Assembly: GCA_014529385.2 (NCBI GenBank)
Contig: CM043943.1
Coordinates: 102,095,855-102,159,854 of the forward strand
DNA length: 64,000 bases
Source: Adiantum capillus-veneris
Lineage: Eukaryota; Streptophyta; Polypodiopsida; Polypodiales; Pteridaceae
Reading direction: 5' to 3'
The stretch's first letter is position 1, and every line of letters begins with the position of its first letter. The translations under genes and the position numbers were made by a program. Below are positions 30,680 to 42,352 of this stretch, one piece after another. The notes under the pieces are model-generated. The model was given only the letters and a program-made list of their open reading frames with translations, ran no database searches and was not told the origin of the DNA.

Positions 30680-32306
30680 GTAAACATTCTTCAAGCAAAC
30701 GACTTCAGCTTGAAAATAATCACAATTTCACGAAAGGCAAAATCAAGGACAATGTCATAGTCAACGCAAAGGATATCTACAAAGACACGCTAATCACACG
30801 ATGAAAATACAAATGGGTGCCAAAAGAACCACACATACAGAAGAAGATTGAAGTCATCTCTAGCTCTCAAGAAATGTCAAGACATGATAGACAAAGTGTT
30901 ACGGGGAATGGAGCAAGCCAATCTTCTCAACCAAGGGACCAACAACAACAAAAAGAAATTTTGACAACCAAGGTCACCCAGGTATGGCAAAAGAAACCAA
31001 TATTGCCAGTATGGTCCTTTACAAATCCTCTCTTCGAGGATGGAAGTTTTGAATTTCAAAACCTATTCCTGGTCGAAAGCTCCCGAGAGTAAGTCAAGTC
31101 GCCATAAAAATAATGGCATAAGAGTCCAGAGTCGGGCAGCTGAGCCACTAAATGAGCAAGCATTAGACCCAAGCTTCATGTATTAATATTCTTTGTGGTC
31201 TATGAGTCTAGATATTTAGATTAAAGCTCAAGCTGGAGAGTTGAGCATACATAAAGTCATGTCACTCATGCTGGAAGAGGTGAGCATAAGAGTCAAAGTC
31301 TACTATTTTTAATGGTGGACTGGTGGAGTAGTCCAGAAAACACTCACGCACATGAACACATTGAGGAGAGTGGAAAAAACCTCGTCGACAAAAACCCTTC
31401 TTGTGAGTCACGGCAGCTCTTGAAGTCAAATATATTTTTGCTTCTCTAGCTACGTTCACTCCTGGAAGCACCCATTCAAACTCCTGTCGCACCACATATT
31501 GTTTCCCATGCATCTATCTGTGAAAGAATATATAATGTCCCATCATTGGAAATTTGCATTTGACACGATTTGTGTTCCACCCATGCACTTACACAACAAA
31601 ATGACGACGACGAAGTGGTAATAGGTTTCATAAGCATTTGCTCAACAACAATGACTCTGACTTCAAGCTACTAACACTTATCCACTGTATATCTAGTAAT
31701 AGTAGCCATACGGCCATAAGTACTTTAAATCAACAAAACTCGGTTACATCAAACATAAGTACATATAGCCTCACATTTAATGGTGACTAAAGCCATTTTT
31801 TTCCCACTCGGTTTTTCCCTCTAGTCCTATCCAGGTATCCAAGACCTTCATTTCGTAATATACACCACATTTTACTTTTACTATTTTATTTTTCTTATTA
31901 AAACATAGAAAAGTAGACCAACGACATCCCCAAACAACTGCATGCTCATCAACTACACGATCAAAGGGGAGCGGCCTAGAAAAAATTCAAAAAGGCTTTA
32001 AGTTTACAGGTACACATGCAGGATGACACCCAAAGACCAAACAATACAAAGCTGCCATGATAAAGCCTTCCTGCAACAACAAACCTCACTCAGCCTATTC
32101 ACCCTACAACAACCAATCGGAGGGAGAGCTATGGCTTCAACTACACTACATGTACATGAAAAAGGTAACTCTACAACATACAAAGCATCTGGTAGAAGCA
32201 ATTGCAACAACAAAAGATTCAACCAATACCAAAACATGAACCACTCGCCAAGGCCACTGCAGACATAGGGTCTTGTCGGGGACGACAAGACTTCGGAGGG
32301 GGAGAG
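30680..32306 (+). other. 3' internal region and polypurine tract of the 10.25 kb element
   Basis: About 1.6 kb with no RT, RNase H or integrase motif in either orientation; the short frames (for example 30817-31092) show no recognisable domain. It ends in the polypurine tract CGGAGGGGGAGAG (32294-32306), directly followed by the 3' LTR. Confidence 0.7.
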
Positions 32307-33372
32307 TGTTGAAAGGTCAACCTTTCAACAACGCTTCCACAAAGATTCCATAAAGATCCCTCAAAGATTCTCTAAAGATTCCAAATAAAGATGCGGCTGA
32401 AGTGATGAAGACGAAGATGGATGCTATAATGTGAAGATACAAGCTCATGGACATCATCAAATATCCCGTTATTATCATTTTGAGCCATTACGGCCACTTT
32501 TGTAATGTTTACGGCAACTTCATATTTTACGTCAGCAATTGTATTGAGGCCACAGATGCTTGTTGGATGAGCAAAGCCAGCTCACGGTGTTGTAATTAAT
32601 CTCTATAGAAGCCTAGGGACAAATAAGGTCATTTTGGTCGGACATTAGGTTTTCTAAGGCTTAGTATATAAGCCAAAACCTAAAGCTTTGTAAAGAGACT
32701 TCTAATAAATCTGATCTTCTGTGTCGTTGGGAGACTGCGAGAGAGTGAGAGAGAGTGTGTGTGTGCTACAGGATCTATGGTGGTTGGAATTGCAAACGGA
32801 GAGCAGTAGTGTGTTGCCCACGAGGAGAGCTACGCGTTGATGCTAACATCACGCGCGTTTGTCTGTGTTTTGGCAGAGTCACCCGTGAGCTACTTTCTGA
32901 GTTTCGGTGAGTAACTGTTGTACTTTTTTGCATTTCAACATATCCACGCGATCAGAGCGAGTAGAGCTACACATTAGGCACTTTAGTTTTCGGAAACGTC
33001 GACCTGCAAAAACCGGCCAGACATCCTATGCGTTTTTTGCACAGAGGATATTGAGTAGGTTTTTTTGGTCACGGACCTTAGGGAGAGTGGCCTATTGGTG
33101 TTGATAGGATATCCCTCAAGTTTCGTAACGTTTCGAGAACGTCTAATGGGCTTTTGGCTTGCGGTAGCATCATAGGAGGCTCTCACATTCACAGAACCGA
33201 TGGCATGTAGATTTGATATCTCTGGAGGAAGTAGTCATTAGTCGGTCGAGTAGAGGTTGACACCCTTTGCTTGCTTCCACGCGCCTGCGGGTCAAGCTTC
33301 ATCCTCAGTTGACATTATATGTTAGGTGAGTTCTCGCTATGCTGACGTCCGTCACGGCGTATCCGTCCAATA
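32307..33372 (+). repeat. 3' LTR of the 10.25 kb element
   Basis: Same hairpin start (TGTTGAAAGG/CCTTTCAACA), TATA box (32665-32671) and palindrome half-site (from 33019, with CTATGCG) as the 5' LTR. The terminal dinucleotide is TA instead of CA (CCAATA), a C-to-T change after insertion. The target duplication GTGAT follows at 33373-33377. Confidence 0.9.
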
Positions 33373-33377
33373 GTGAT

Positions 33378-34015
33378 CTCTCTCATATCTATCTTTGGTG
33401 AAGGTTTTATTTACCCGTTTTCAAAAATGGGGCAGCCTAATCCATTGATGGTCTACTAGTTGTTAGCATTTGGTATCCAAGTCCTTCTCTAGATTTTGAT
33501 ATATGGGCTTCTAAGGGATCTACTTCTATAGGATCCCCTAAGCCATAGTCCATATGATGTCATACACCATGTAGATCTCCTAAGGGATCTTGTTTTTCTC
33601 TACCTCTCTTCATCTCTAGCATATCTTTGGCTATCAGATGTGACATCCATGCTTTACTCTCTCCCTTATTCCATTGTGAGAGTGAGGGTGGTGGTGTGTG
33701 TAGCCTTGTTGCGGTTTGGTGTCCACTGGTTACATAGATGAGTTCTAATGGTTTCTCTTTGTGGAACCCAGATTGCCATGACCATTGGGTTGTGGTTTTT
33801 GTATTTATGGTTTTCCTTTAGAATGTCCTTGACATATCCACTTGTGCTACCCTCTTAGGATCTATGGGTTTGTATTCACATTTGTACTTATCAACATATA
33901 TTACCTCACTTCCTAGGATTGTGTCAAATGTGAATAGATACAACATCTTTTCAGTACTCAACTCGCTTGAGTAGGGTTTTGAACATTGGAAGTAAAATGT
34001 AATGCCTCCAACCGT
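33378..34015. other. No gene recognised; possible decayed element sequence
   Basis: Continuation of the insertion target of the 10.25 kb element. Both strands are full of stops. The first bases join in frame on the minus strand with the remnant at 22893-23115. Nothing else can be supported. Confidence 0.4.
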
Positions 34016-34023
34016 GTGCTCAT

Positions 34024-34231
34024 CCCGGGGTGGTCACTTATCAAAATATTCCTATATCACGTGCGTTCAAGTGTTTATTAATAATACCTCAATATACATA
34101 CTATATTTACACTACGTGCCTATTTAAAAAACCCCCACCCCCCTCTGTATGTATACATTTTGATCTTTTAATAATCCTCTCCAGTTAACTCACGTGATAG
34201 CATACACATTCTAAAAAGTGACCGCCCCGGG
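34024..34231 (+). mobile_element. MITE copy A with GC-rich terminal inverted repeats
   Basis: 208 bp with terminal inverted repeat CCCGGGGTGGTCACTT matched at the other end by AAGTGACCGCCCCGGG (15 of 16 positions). It is flanked by the 8-bp direct repeat GTGCTCAT (34016-34023 and 34232-34239). Subterminal TATCACGTG and CACGTGATA form a second inverted pair. No coding capacity. An 8-bp duplication suggests hAT-type mobilisation. The exact ends are slightly ambiguous because the tips are CG-palindromic. Confidence 0.8.
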
Positions 34232-34239
34232 GTGCTCAT

Positions 34240-35493
34240 ATATCCGTAACCTACCATGATTCATCGATAGTTTTATCACCTTCTTGTTTTAGATACATAG
34301 TGCTCCAAGAAGGTCCAATTATGGTGGTGATTTTACTATTTCAGAGACTATTTTCCCGTTCATTACATATTGACCATACCGATTATATTGTTTTGGATTT
34401 TTGACAATTAAGTAAGTTGTACCTTCATAAATTTGAAACATGTCTCCCTCATCATGAACCTGGACTAATTTTGATGGTTGAGCTGGTGTTTACCCAATGC
34501 ACACACATTTTTTTGTCCTTAGCATCAGCATAAACTAAAGCTCCATGAGAGTTACACCCTTGCAGATATATTGTCATGTATTTCCTAGTTGAGTACATAT
34601 CTTATATATTTTTTATGTTCTTGCCACTAATAGAGTGAGTCTCCTCCATGACTTGTGGCTATGGTGTGAACCCTAACTCACTATGGTCTAATAACAGTCT
34701 CTTTGGTTATAATCTACTCTATCAAAATCCTAAAGCCCTTAAATCTCAAATAATTTTCAAAGAACATATCCAATCAATCTATATAAGTTTATGTCCTCTT
34801 GCTTTGAAGCTAAACTTGGTTGATCGGAATAGGGGACATTATAGCCTACATTGTAAGTAGATCTTAAACTGATGATTTATCTTTCATTGTTCAGAATCTA
34901 TGGATTACATCTTGCTAGGATGCTTGTGTACAAATAATCTTCAACAAGATTTATGGTCTTAACCACTGATAGTTAAGACAAACTTGTCTTGACGTTTGGA
35001 GCCTTCAATTCCTCTTCACTAGGTAGCTCGATTGGGTTTCTGTAGTCTTAGTTTTGAATTTGATCTTAGTTCTCATAAAGGTGCTTACTCTTGTAGATGC
35101 TTCCTTGTCCCTGGAATTTTTTGGGTTCTTTCCAGTCTATGCTCAAGTGAATGAGAGGGAGAATTCTTCAATTCAAAGAGCCTTAGGCTCGATTGGTAGT
35201 CCTTTTGGACAAAATTCCAATTCTAGTGCAATTTAAGCACTCAAATTGAGTGTGGGTGGTGGTCCCAAGGGGTATCCTAAGGTCAGATGCACCTAATGTT
35301 ATTCTTTTTTTGGAAATAAGAGCCCAATGATAGGGCCCACTGTCACTACCATTTTGATGATCTGAAGATTTTGAAGATGCCTCCTTGTGTCCTATGGTTT
35401 GTGCAACCCTCTGAGCTTGCTTGCACCTATTTTGGGTAGAATTTAACTCTTCCAAAATGATCTCGAGTGGCCTTGGAAGCCCACTTGGCTAAA
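34240..35493. other. No intact gene; weak coding-like traces on the minus strand
   Basis: AT-rich. On the minus strand around 34330-34600 fragments such as YMTIYLQGCNSHGALVY, then after a shift DMFQIYEGTTYLIVK, read like decayed protein, perhaps from an old retroelement. I could not place them in a family. The target base pairs of the copia insertion (TATTC) end this stretch. Confidence 0.3.
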
Positions 35494-35498
35494 TATTC

Positions 35499-35641
35499 TG
35501 TTGGAGCTATATATGGCTCACTCTACTCAACTTGGTCTCACCTATATATTTGTATCTTGTCCTCAATATGAATCAGTCTTTGGGAGCGTATATGGTGTGT
35601 CTCTTGTCTCGTCTCTCTCTCTTTCTCTCTACATCTCAACA
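35499..35641 (+). repeat. Copia 5' LTR (143 bp)
   Basis: Begins TGTTGGAGCTATATATGG and ends CATCTCAACA; short LTR with a CT-rich 3' half. No base difference from 38289-38431. Confidence 0.95.
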
Positions 35642-35653
35642 TGGTATCAGAGC

Positions 35654-36416
35654 AGTAACGATCATGCGCCGATTCAATTCATGGTGACAAAACAGTATGT
35701 GTATGCGATTTGCATGTAAGATTCAAAAATTTCTACAAATTTTATTTTTGAGCATTGATTCTTGTTAATTGTGGTTGTTTTGTGTTAAGAAGAATATGAT
35801 TAGTGTTTTGTGTGACGTTTATTGCTAATCAATCTAATCGTTGATTACGTTTTCTTGTTGATGACACCCTGAACTTCATCTCAATTTTTCTTGCTGTTCT
35901 GCTCAAAATTTGGAGAAACGGGAAAAGCGCAATGGAGCGTATCGCAATGGCATAGCACTTTTCATCCAAAACTTGTTCGTCTCCTTGAGCTCTTCGATTT
36001 GAGTTCTAGGTTTGCGTCAATCGGAGTTCGCAACAGAAAGTTATGCTGTTTTTACTACAATTGAGCTTGACGCAGCTTTCTTCGTCCTACTTCTTCGTGA
36101 AGCGTCCGCGATCGTTTTTCTTATTTTGGCGTTAAATTTTTTGAGAAGATTTAGCTTTTTGCTATTCATATTGTGGCCGTCAATCTTGCGTCTCACGCCA
36201 CTCTATTTTGAGGACTCTTTTATTATTAACGTCTCCTTTACCCTGCCCTTTTTGGGTGACGTCTCTCACATCTTTGGAAGTTCCTTGAGCATCCTTCTTA
36301 CATTTATCGTTGACAGAACGCAGTCCTCATATCTCTCTCATTCTCAATTGCGGCCTTCACCATATATGGTGTGCAAATTCTGCGATCTTATCTTATACGT
36401 CTTCTCGCAACAAGAT
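35654..36416 (+). other. Copia leader
   Basis: Sequence between the primer site and the Gag ATG. It reads without stops into Gag from 36012 in one frame, but shows no recognisable domain and contains no supported start; treated as untranslated leader. Confidence 0.55.
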
Positions 36417-36551
36417 ATGGCTATGAATATTCTCGTCAACGGCTTTCCTTCTGGCCAGCGTTCTGTTCCTCCTTTCCAAGGTCAAGGTTTTCCAGGCTGG
36501 AAAGCAAAGATGTTGTTAATTCTTGAAGGCGATGAACTCTCTTATCTCTAA
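36417..36551 (+). pseudogene. gag: Copia Gag N-terminus, truncated by internal deletion
   Basis: Starts at ATG (MAMNILVNGFPSGQR). It keeps the typical copia Gag opening, with a FPGWKAKMLLILEGDEL block corresponding to the F-x-x-W-K motif of the UBN2-type domain. After about 40 codons it runs into RT sequence in another frame and stops at 36551. The remainder of Gag, protease and integrase are deleted. Confidence 0.75.
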
Positions 36552-38040
36552 AGGTACATGGATACTAACTGAATTACCTCCTGGTCGTACAGCTATTAAA
36601 TGTAAGTGGGTGTATAAGACAAAAGTAAAAGCAGATGGATCTTTTGACAAGTTCAAGGCGTGTTTAGTTGCAAAAGGTTATTCCCAAGTAGCTGGTGTTG
36701 ATTATCAAGAGACTTTTTCACCAGTTGTTCGCATTACAAGTGTTCGAGTTTTATTGGCATTTGCTGTTCAATTTGATTTAGAAGCTCATCAAATGGATGT
36801 GCGAACTGATTTTCTTAATGGTGACTTGGAAGAGGAAATTTATATGGAACAACCAGAAGGGTTTGTTATTCCAGGTAAAGAAGACCTTGTTGCTCAACTC
36901 CATAAGGCACTATATGGTCTCAAACAAGCTTCGCGAGCCTGGTATACAAAATTTGATCTTTTTCTCACCTCCAAAGGATTCATCTCTTGCTCGTCAGACC
37001 CCAACTTATACATAAAACGCCAAGGTAGCAGTTTTGTGATTCTTGCTCTTTATGTGGATGATACCATCCTTGTTTCCAATGATTTGGGATTTCTTCAGCA
37101 AGTGAAAAAGTTATTGTCTTCTGCATTTGATATGGTGGATCTTGGAGAGACTCACTCGTGTCTTGGCATTCAAATACAACGGAACCGTACAAAAGGTATT
37201 TTATTCCTTCGACAGTCAAAGTTTATTGCAGATACTATTCAAAAATTTGGTATGGAATCTGCACATTCAGCCAACACACCTTGTCTTGCAAGCTCTACGA
37301 AGAACACTTCTGACAATGGCGGTCAACTTGTCACAAATCAACCTTATGCTAACTTGATTGGATGTCTTCAGTTTGTTGGCATGAACACTCATCCTGATAT
37401 TCTGTTTGCTGCTAATTATCTTGGACAACATCTTGCATGTCCTTCTCTTAAGCATTGGTCTGCTGCAAAGCGTGTGTTGAAATACTTGAAAGGCACTACA
37501 GATTTTGGTTTAGTCTATCGACGACAACTCACATCGGATTCTATGCAATCTCTTTCTCTTTTGGGTTACACAGATGCAGACTGGGCAAGCTCACATTTAT
37601 CTATGTGATCTACTAGTTGAAATTGCTTCTTTATAAATGGTTGTCTTGTTTCTTGGACTAGCAAGAAACAACATTGTGTTGCAGTTTCTACGACTGAGTC
37701 AGAATATGTTGCGGCATCACTTGCAGCTCGTGAGTTGATTTGGCTTCGACAAATGCTGGTTGATATTGGTCACTCTCCTCTTTCTAGCACACCCTTGCGG
37801 TGTGACAACCAAAGTGCTATTAGTCTTGCAAAAGACTATGTTCAACATAATAAGTCAAAGCACATTGCTGTCCATTATCATTATGTCAGGTATGAAGTAC
37901 ACAAAGGAACCATTATGGTTGAACACTGTCCAAGTGACCAGATGATTGCAGACATTTTGACCAAAGGCCTCAACGAGTCACGCTTCATCCTCTTACGCTC
38001 GGAGCTTGGAGTTGCTTCGACCTCACTCTTTCTAGATTAG
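36523..38040 (+). pseudogene. pol: Copia reverse transcriptase-RNase H, two in-frame stops
   Basis: RT begins at LISKGTWILTELPPGRTAIK and is open to 37608. Key blocks are KCKWVYKTK, YSQVAGVDYQETFSPV, the ALYGLKQASRAWY segment and the catalytic YVDD at codons 177-180. RNase H follows with LGYTDADWASSH. TGA at 37606-37608 and TGA at 37618-37620 then interrupt a single continuous frame that goes on through KKQHCVAVSTTESEYVAA, RCDNQSAISLAKD and ADILTKGL to 38040. No ATG directly after the deletion junction joins it to Gag. The enzyme is inactive as encoded. Confidence 0.9.
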
Positions 38041-38288
38041 CTTCTTTGCTATTGTAATAGCTTTGTACATATGACATTGTAATCTTTTAGGTACCATGCA
38101 CTATGCACACTCCACATTTGCACATTGTGATCTCTAAGTCACTTGAATATTTGTACATAGATGCACAATTCACTTTCACATCATCATCGCTGGTTCATAT
38201 TTTCACATTGTATAGGGGCTTGGGTTTTTCCCTTGAACTCCCCAAGGGTTTTTTCATCCAAAGCTAGAGACCTTTGTTTGAGTGGGGG

Positions 38289-38431
38289 TGTTGGAGCTAT
38301 ATATGGCTCACTCTACTCAACTTGGTCTCACCTATATATTTGTATCTTGTCCTCAATATGAATCAGTCTTTGGGAGCGTATATGGTGTGTCTCTTGTCTC
38401 GTCTCTCTCTCTTTCTCTCTACATCTCAACA
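38289..38431 (+). repeat. Copia 3' LTR (143 bp)
   Basis: Identical to the 5' LTR, preceded by GAGTGGGGG and followed by the TATTC target duplication. Confidence 0.95.
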
Positions 38432-38436
38432 TATTC

Positions 38437-41277
38437 AGATCTAGGGAAATTCAGGCACTCAAATGGCTTGTGGGAGGTCTCACTTGCTAGCATAGGGTTT
38501 CATGCACTCATTGGTGATGTCATCTCCCAAATCAAGCCCGTAAGTAAGCAATTGCAATTGCTGCCATGTGTGGATTTTGAAGATTTTGACGTTGTGTGCA
38601 GTTGTTCCTTATGGTCAAGGCTTCCCTATGAGCCTATGCACACATCTTTTGGACATAATTTTCACTTTGAAATTAGAGTTTTACTCTCCCAAGCTCTAGG
38701 TGTATCACTTTTCAGATCTGTAAAGTTTTGAGCATCCCCTTTGGGATTGCCTGATATTAGTAGCCAAAGCTCAGGCACCCTCATGAGCCTATGCTCATTG
38801 AATTTGGAGATCAAAACACATATCAAAGGGCTCTTTTTCTTCTCACTCTAGTCCACACAAATTGCAGATCTAAATAGATTTAGGAAACCAAATGAAATTT
38901 GGTGGGTATTAGTGGATAGCCCAAGTCAAGTAGCATCAATTGGCATAGTCAAACCGCAAGTTTGGGCATGTTGCCACCTATCACAGTTGGTGGAATATTT
39001 GGAAGTTTGCACATGTGAGTGTTTCCTTATATTCCTTGTCATAGTAGGTCCTTTTGATGCTATGTGCACTTCCAAGTGATAGTTTTCCTACAAGATATAG
39101 TCAATTTTGCCCTTCCAGACCTAGTGAAAGATACACACACTTACCTAACCTGCAAATCTCAAGTCATATGACAACAAAAACACTACAAGAATCTTAAGCA
39201 TGGTCTTGTGTGAGTGTATGAACAAAATTTTTGGATTTCCCTGCTTCAATTCACTCAATAGAGCTCAACCCTTTGTTCTTGACCACCTTTTAGTATAAAA
39301 ATTCAAAAATCAGCATTATGGTTAATATTTGGCAGCCAAATCAGTACATGTCAACTTATATAGTTCTAGTGCAAGTGTAAAAAAAAGAGTGTGCAAATTT
39401 AGCACCTCAAATGATCATTTACACATCCATATGTGCTATAGGTCAACTCCCAGTCTAAAAAGCCGCAATGCAAAACCGCATAGTCGAATCAAGCACTCAA
39501 ATGAAATCTTTTATGTATGAAACAACACCTAAACCATATCCTAAACTAAACAGTACTCCTAAAAGAAAAATCTACAATAAAATTTGAAAGAAATACTAAA
39601 AAAATAGATGATTGAGGTGGATGGTGATTAAATCTACTCCGCTCACTCTTTAATCACTAGATCTAACCTAACTATGATAAACCACAACAACTCAAGTGTG
39701 GAATCAATTCCAGGAGCCAAAAACATAAACCAAAGTCATCCAACCTAACCGGAAAGTCTGAGAAGCACATAGGCTTCTAAACCAGCCAGAGAGAAAACAA
39801 TAAGCCTTCCTACCTCTCTCTAAGAGTCTCTATCTAAAGTAAAGTATCAACAACAACCTCAAATTATAGCACACGGATGATGGGTAAATCTCACAGTGAC
39901 CTCCTTTGTTGTGTAAGTCCTATGTCCCAAGCATTGGTGCCAATGTTGGCAGATTCACACAATCAAATGATGTAAAATGTAGCGAGAACTCAAATTAGCA
40001 TAATTTGTCAGTCCAAGGGAGTAGCTGACCCGGCTAGTGCATGGAAGCATTGAATGCAAAGCTCCAACAAGCTAAGCACCTAGGAGGGAAGGTCAATGTA
40101 CCTAAAAGGGTCAAAAGAACAAAAAGTTATCCCATCTCTTATGTGGTCTATCTAACATACAAATGGTTGTAGAGTGCTCAAACAAACTCAAAACTTCATG
40201 AAACTTGAAATGGGAGGTCTCTAGACTATGTAGAACACATCCGGACCATTAAAAGTTAGTTTAGTTTTGAGTGGGGAATGAACAACCACAATCATTGCCA
40301 CCCTGGACCTTCACCAAATGGAGGATTGAGGGCTCAAACGAAGGCGTTTTAGAACCACCTACCTCTATCCATGGTTAGTTTCATTAAAAAAACCTCATAC
40401 AAGACATAAATAGTAGATACATACATTAGGAGACTGAGAGCTAGAATTGTTTAATGAATTGTGTTCGCACACTCAAACATAGCATAGACAATATCAATGC
40501 AAAACTTGGAGTGTAGAGAAGAAACACCTTGAATTTCAAATGATTCCTTATAGATACAACACATTATGAACGCAAGAGTGTAGGATGGTATTGCACGTAT
40601 GCTCCTTAGTTCAAAGTAATTGACCCTCTTAATAATTACAACCTTTGGCTTATATCCCTTGGGCTCTAAATTAGGTATTTGGTCTCAAAAGAGACAATTA
40701 TTACAATAGTGGGTGCACCAGCCTCTCTAGCCTTTTTCATTATTACACAACTTTCTCATGATTAGGAGTTATAAAGCCCACTATAGGCAAAAAAATGAAA
40801 GAATAATTTATGTGCCTTTGTTGACCAGTCAGACTTGATGTGTGTTGGTCAACTACTTCAACAAGCGTACATACTTGTTTCCTTTTGCTAGCTCTTGACT
40901 TATAGCCACCTTACCGCTTTAACATGCCCTAGAGAGCAGGCATAACCTTGCATTGTATTCTTCATATCTTTGACCAAATTTAGTGTCACCATCGTTATTA
41001 CTTCATGACTCTCAGTTATTAATCATTGTCTGTACATGACTAGCTATATGTGGAGATGTGCTACCTAGGACAGATATCATATAGAATTGTGAATTTGATG
41101 ATAGGTTCATATATGTTTTATGGTTTGTTTTGATGATCTAATTTCATGTATTTGATATCCATAAACTTTTATGTGAATGTACAATTAACCAACGGTATGG
41201 ATAGTTTTTCATTAGAAGATTTTCTTTTGATGTCATGGTTGTTCACATGAGCTGCTTATGGGTAAAGTGATGTGACA
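38437..41277. other. Intergenic, no gene recognised
   Basis: About 2.8 kb of AT-rich sequence with stops in all frames; no conserved domain, TIR or LTR structure that I can see. Confidence 0.5.
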
Positions 41278-41526
41278 AGTCAAAGGTGATGATACAAAGG
41301 CATAGAGAAATCGGGACAATACATGAGAGAGGGAAAGAGAGAGAGTGAGATACTATTAAACCAATCAACATTGGCAATGAATTGGTGATTATATAATTGG
41401 GGCTAGGTGTGTGTTTATAAAAACATTAGAAAATCTCCCTACCTAGACTTTGACAATAAGTTTTAAAAATACATAAAGCCAAAATAAATATTGGGATATT
41501 CACTTGAGATGCTATAACTTTAACAC
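41278..41526 (-). repeat. LTR fragment of the same family as 49104-49383 and 51618-51877
   Basis: Shares GTCAAAGGTGATGAT..GGCATAGAG, the GA-rich middle, CTACCTAGACTTTGACAATAAG and CACTTGAGATGC with the two LTRs of the 49-52 kb element. Homology continues past the LTR end (TTTAACA) into ATAGTGAGACCAAGTGGATGAA, which matches sequence beside the 49 kb LTR. This is therefore the 3' LTR side of another decayed minus-strand copy. Confidence 0.6.
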
Positions 41527-41659
41527 TCATTTTGTAGCTCATAGTGAGCATAAATAGTGAGACCAAGTGGATGAATAATCTACCATGTGTTGGGTGCAGT
41601 TAGGGAGGATGGTGGCGTGCAGGAAGAGCCATGGAGAGAGAGGAAGTGCAGAGGAGATT

Positions 41660-41664
41660 GAACA

Positions 41665-41702
<38 letters not shown>
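41660..41702. repeat. (GA)n microsatellite
   Basis: About 20 uninterrupted GA units directly before the copia-type LTR at 41706. Confidence 0.95.
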
Positions 41703-41705
<3 letters not shown>

Positions 41706-41707
<2 letters not shown>

Positions 41708-41873
41708 ACATGGTGCAACAAGGAAAAATTAACGCTTGCTATTTCTATTCAAAGGCTTTACATATATATAAGGTAAATGTTTTCCACACACACTCCACTA
41801 AAAGAGTGGCTCTTACTGGGTGTAACTGCTTGCTTATGAGGAGTTTCCTACATGGAGGAAATGAAACCTAACA
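41706..41873 (-). repeat. Probable solo or 3' LTR of a minus-strand copia element
   Basis: On the minus strand it starts TGTTAGGTTTCATTTCC directly after a strong polypurine tract (GGAGGGGGGGT, 41874 onwards) and ends TTGCACCATGTCA. The 168-bp size is LTR-like for copia, and it lies downstream of the minus-strand gag at 42353-44046, so it may be that element's 3' LTR. No partner 5' LTR was found. Confidence 0.5.
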
Positions 41874-42352
41874 ACCCCCCCTCCACGGGGTATTCACTAA
41901 GGGTTACCGTATGGTATCACATGAGTGTACAATAGGGAGGTTTTCTAAGGCCAAATGGATAGATTTTACATAGGAGGGTCCCGTATGTAGGGGTTAAAAA
42001 GGAAATTTTGTTGCATGCAGGTGGCGTCCCCCTATTACTACTAGTGAATCCCCCGTGTCCCCCTCAAGTCCAAACTACATCACTCTCATGATACCTTGAG
42101 TTTTTGTGTAGTTTTCCACTGTGTGTTTTAGGTTCTCTCACAACCAAGGATTTTGGTGTATCCATAACCTGGTGCTATCATAGTGAACCCCCCCTTGAAT
42201 AGATAGGATGTAGGCAAAAAAATTAGCTACCAGTAAATGGAGTTTTTGGTTCATTGCCAAACCTCAGGTTTATGGTGTACTCAATAACCTCATGAGAAGT
42301 AGAAAAAAAATAAGAATTGCACAAAAATTGATAGTTTGGGAGGTCTTACAAC

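Larger units (their letters stand above)
23121..33372 (+). mobile_element. 10.25 kb non-autonomous LTR retrotransposon (LARD-like)
   Basis: Complete insertion flanked by GTGAT at 23116-23120 and 33373-33377. LTRs are 23121-24185 and 32307-33372, a tRNA-Asp-type primer site follows the 5' LTR, and a polypurine tract CGGAGGGGGAGAG ends at 32306. The LTRs differ at roughly 5% of positions, so it is much older than the chromovirus. The interior has a 2.8 kb leader with a palindrome array, a 3.6 kb gag/protease-like frame and a 1.6 kb tail. No RT, RNase H or integrase motif is visible in any frame, so I infer that transposition depended on an autonomous relative. tRNA-Asp primer sites are typical of plant Tat/Athila-group gypsy elements, which suggests but does not prove that affiliation. 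Confidence 0.9.
35499..38431 (+). mobile_element. Young, internally deleted Ty1/copia element
   Basis: 2933-bp insertion with 5-bp target duplication TATTC (35494-35498, 38432-38436). Its 143-bp LTRs, 35499-35641 and 38289-38431, look identical base for base. The primer site TGGTATCAGAGC follows the 5' LTR directly (35642-35653); the polypurine tract GAGTGGGGG (about 38280-38288) precedes the 3' LTR. Inside are a short Gag start, then RT and RNase H. The rest of Gag, protease and integrase are missing, and RNase H has two stops. The identical LTRs imply recent movement of an already defective copy, hence trans-mobilisation. Confidence 0.95.

Noticed and set aside
23121-33372. Calling this element a complete gypsy or copia element
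   Set aside because: No RT, RNase H or integrase motif found in any frame across the 8.1 kb interior.
38282-38731. 149-codon frame across the copia 3' LTR
   Set aside because: It joins LTR to flanking DNA created by the insertion; no ancestral gene.
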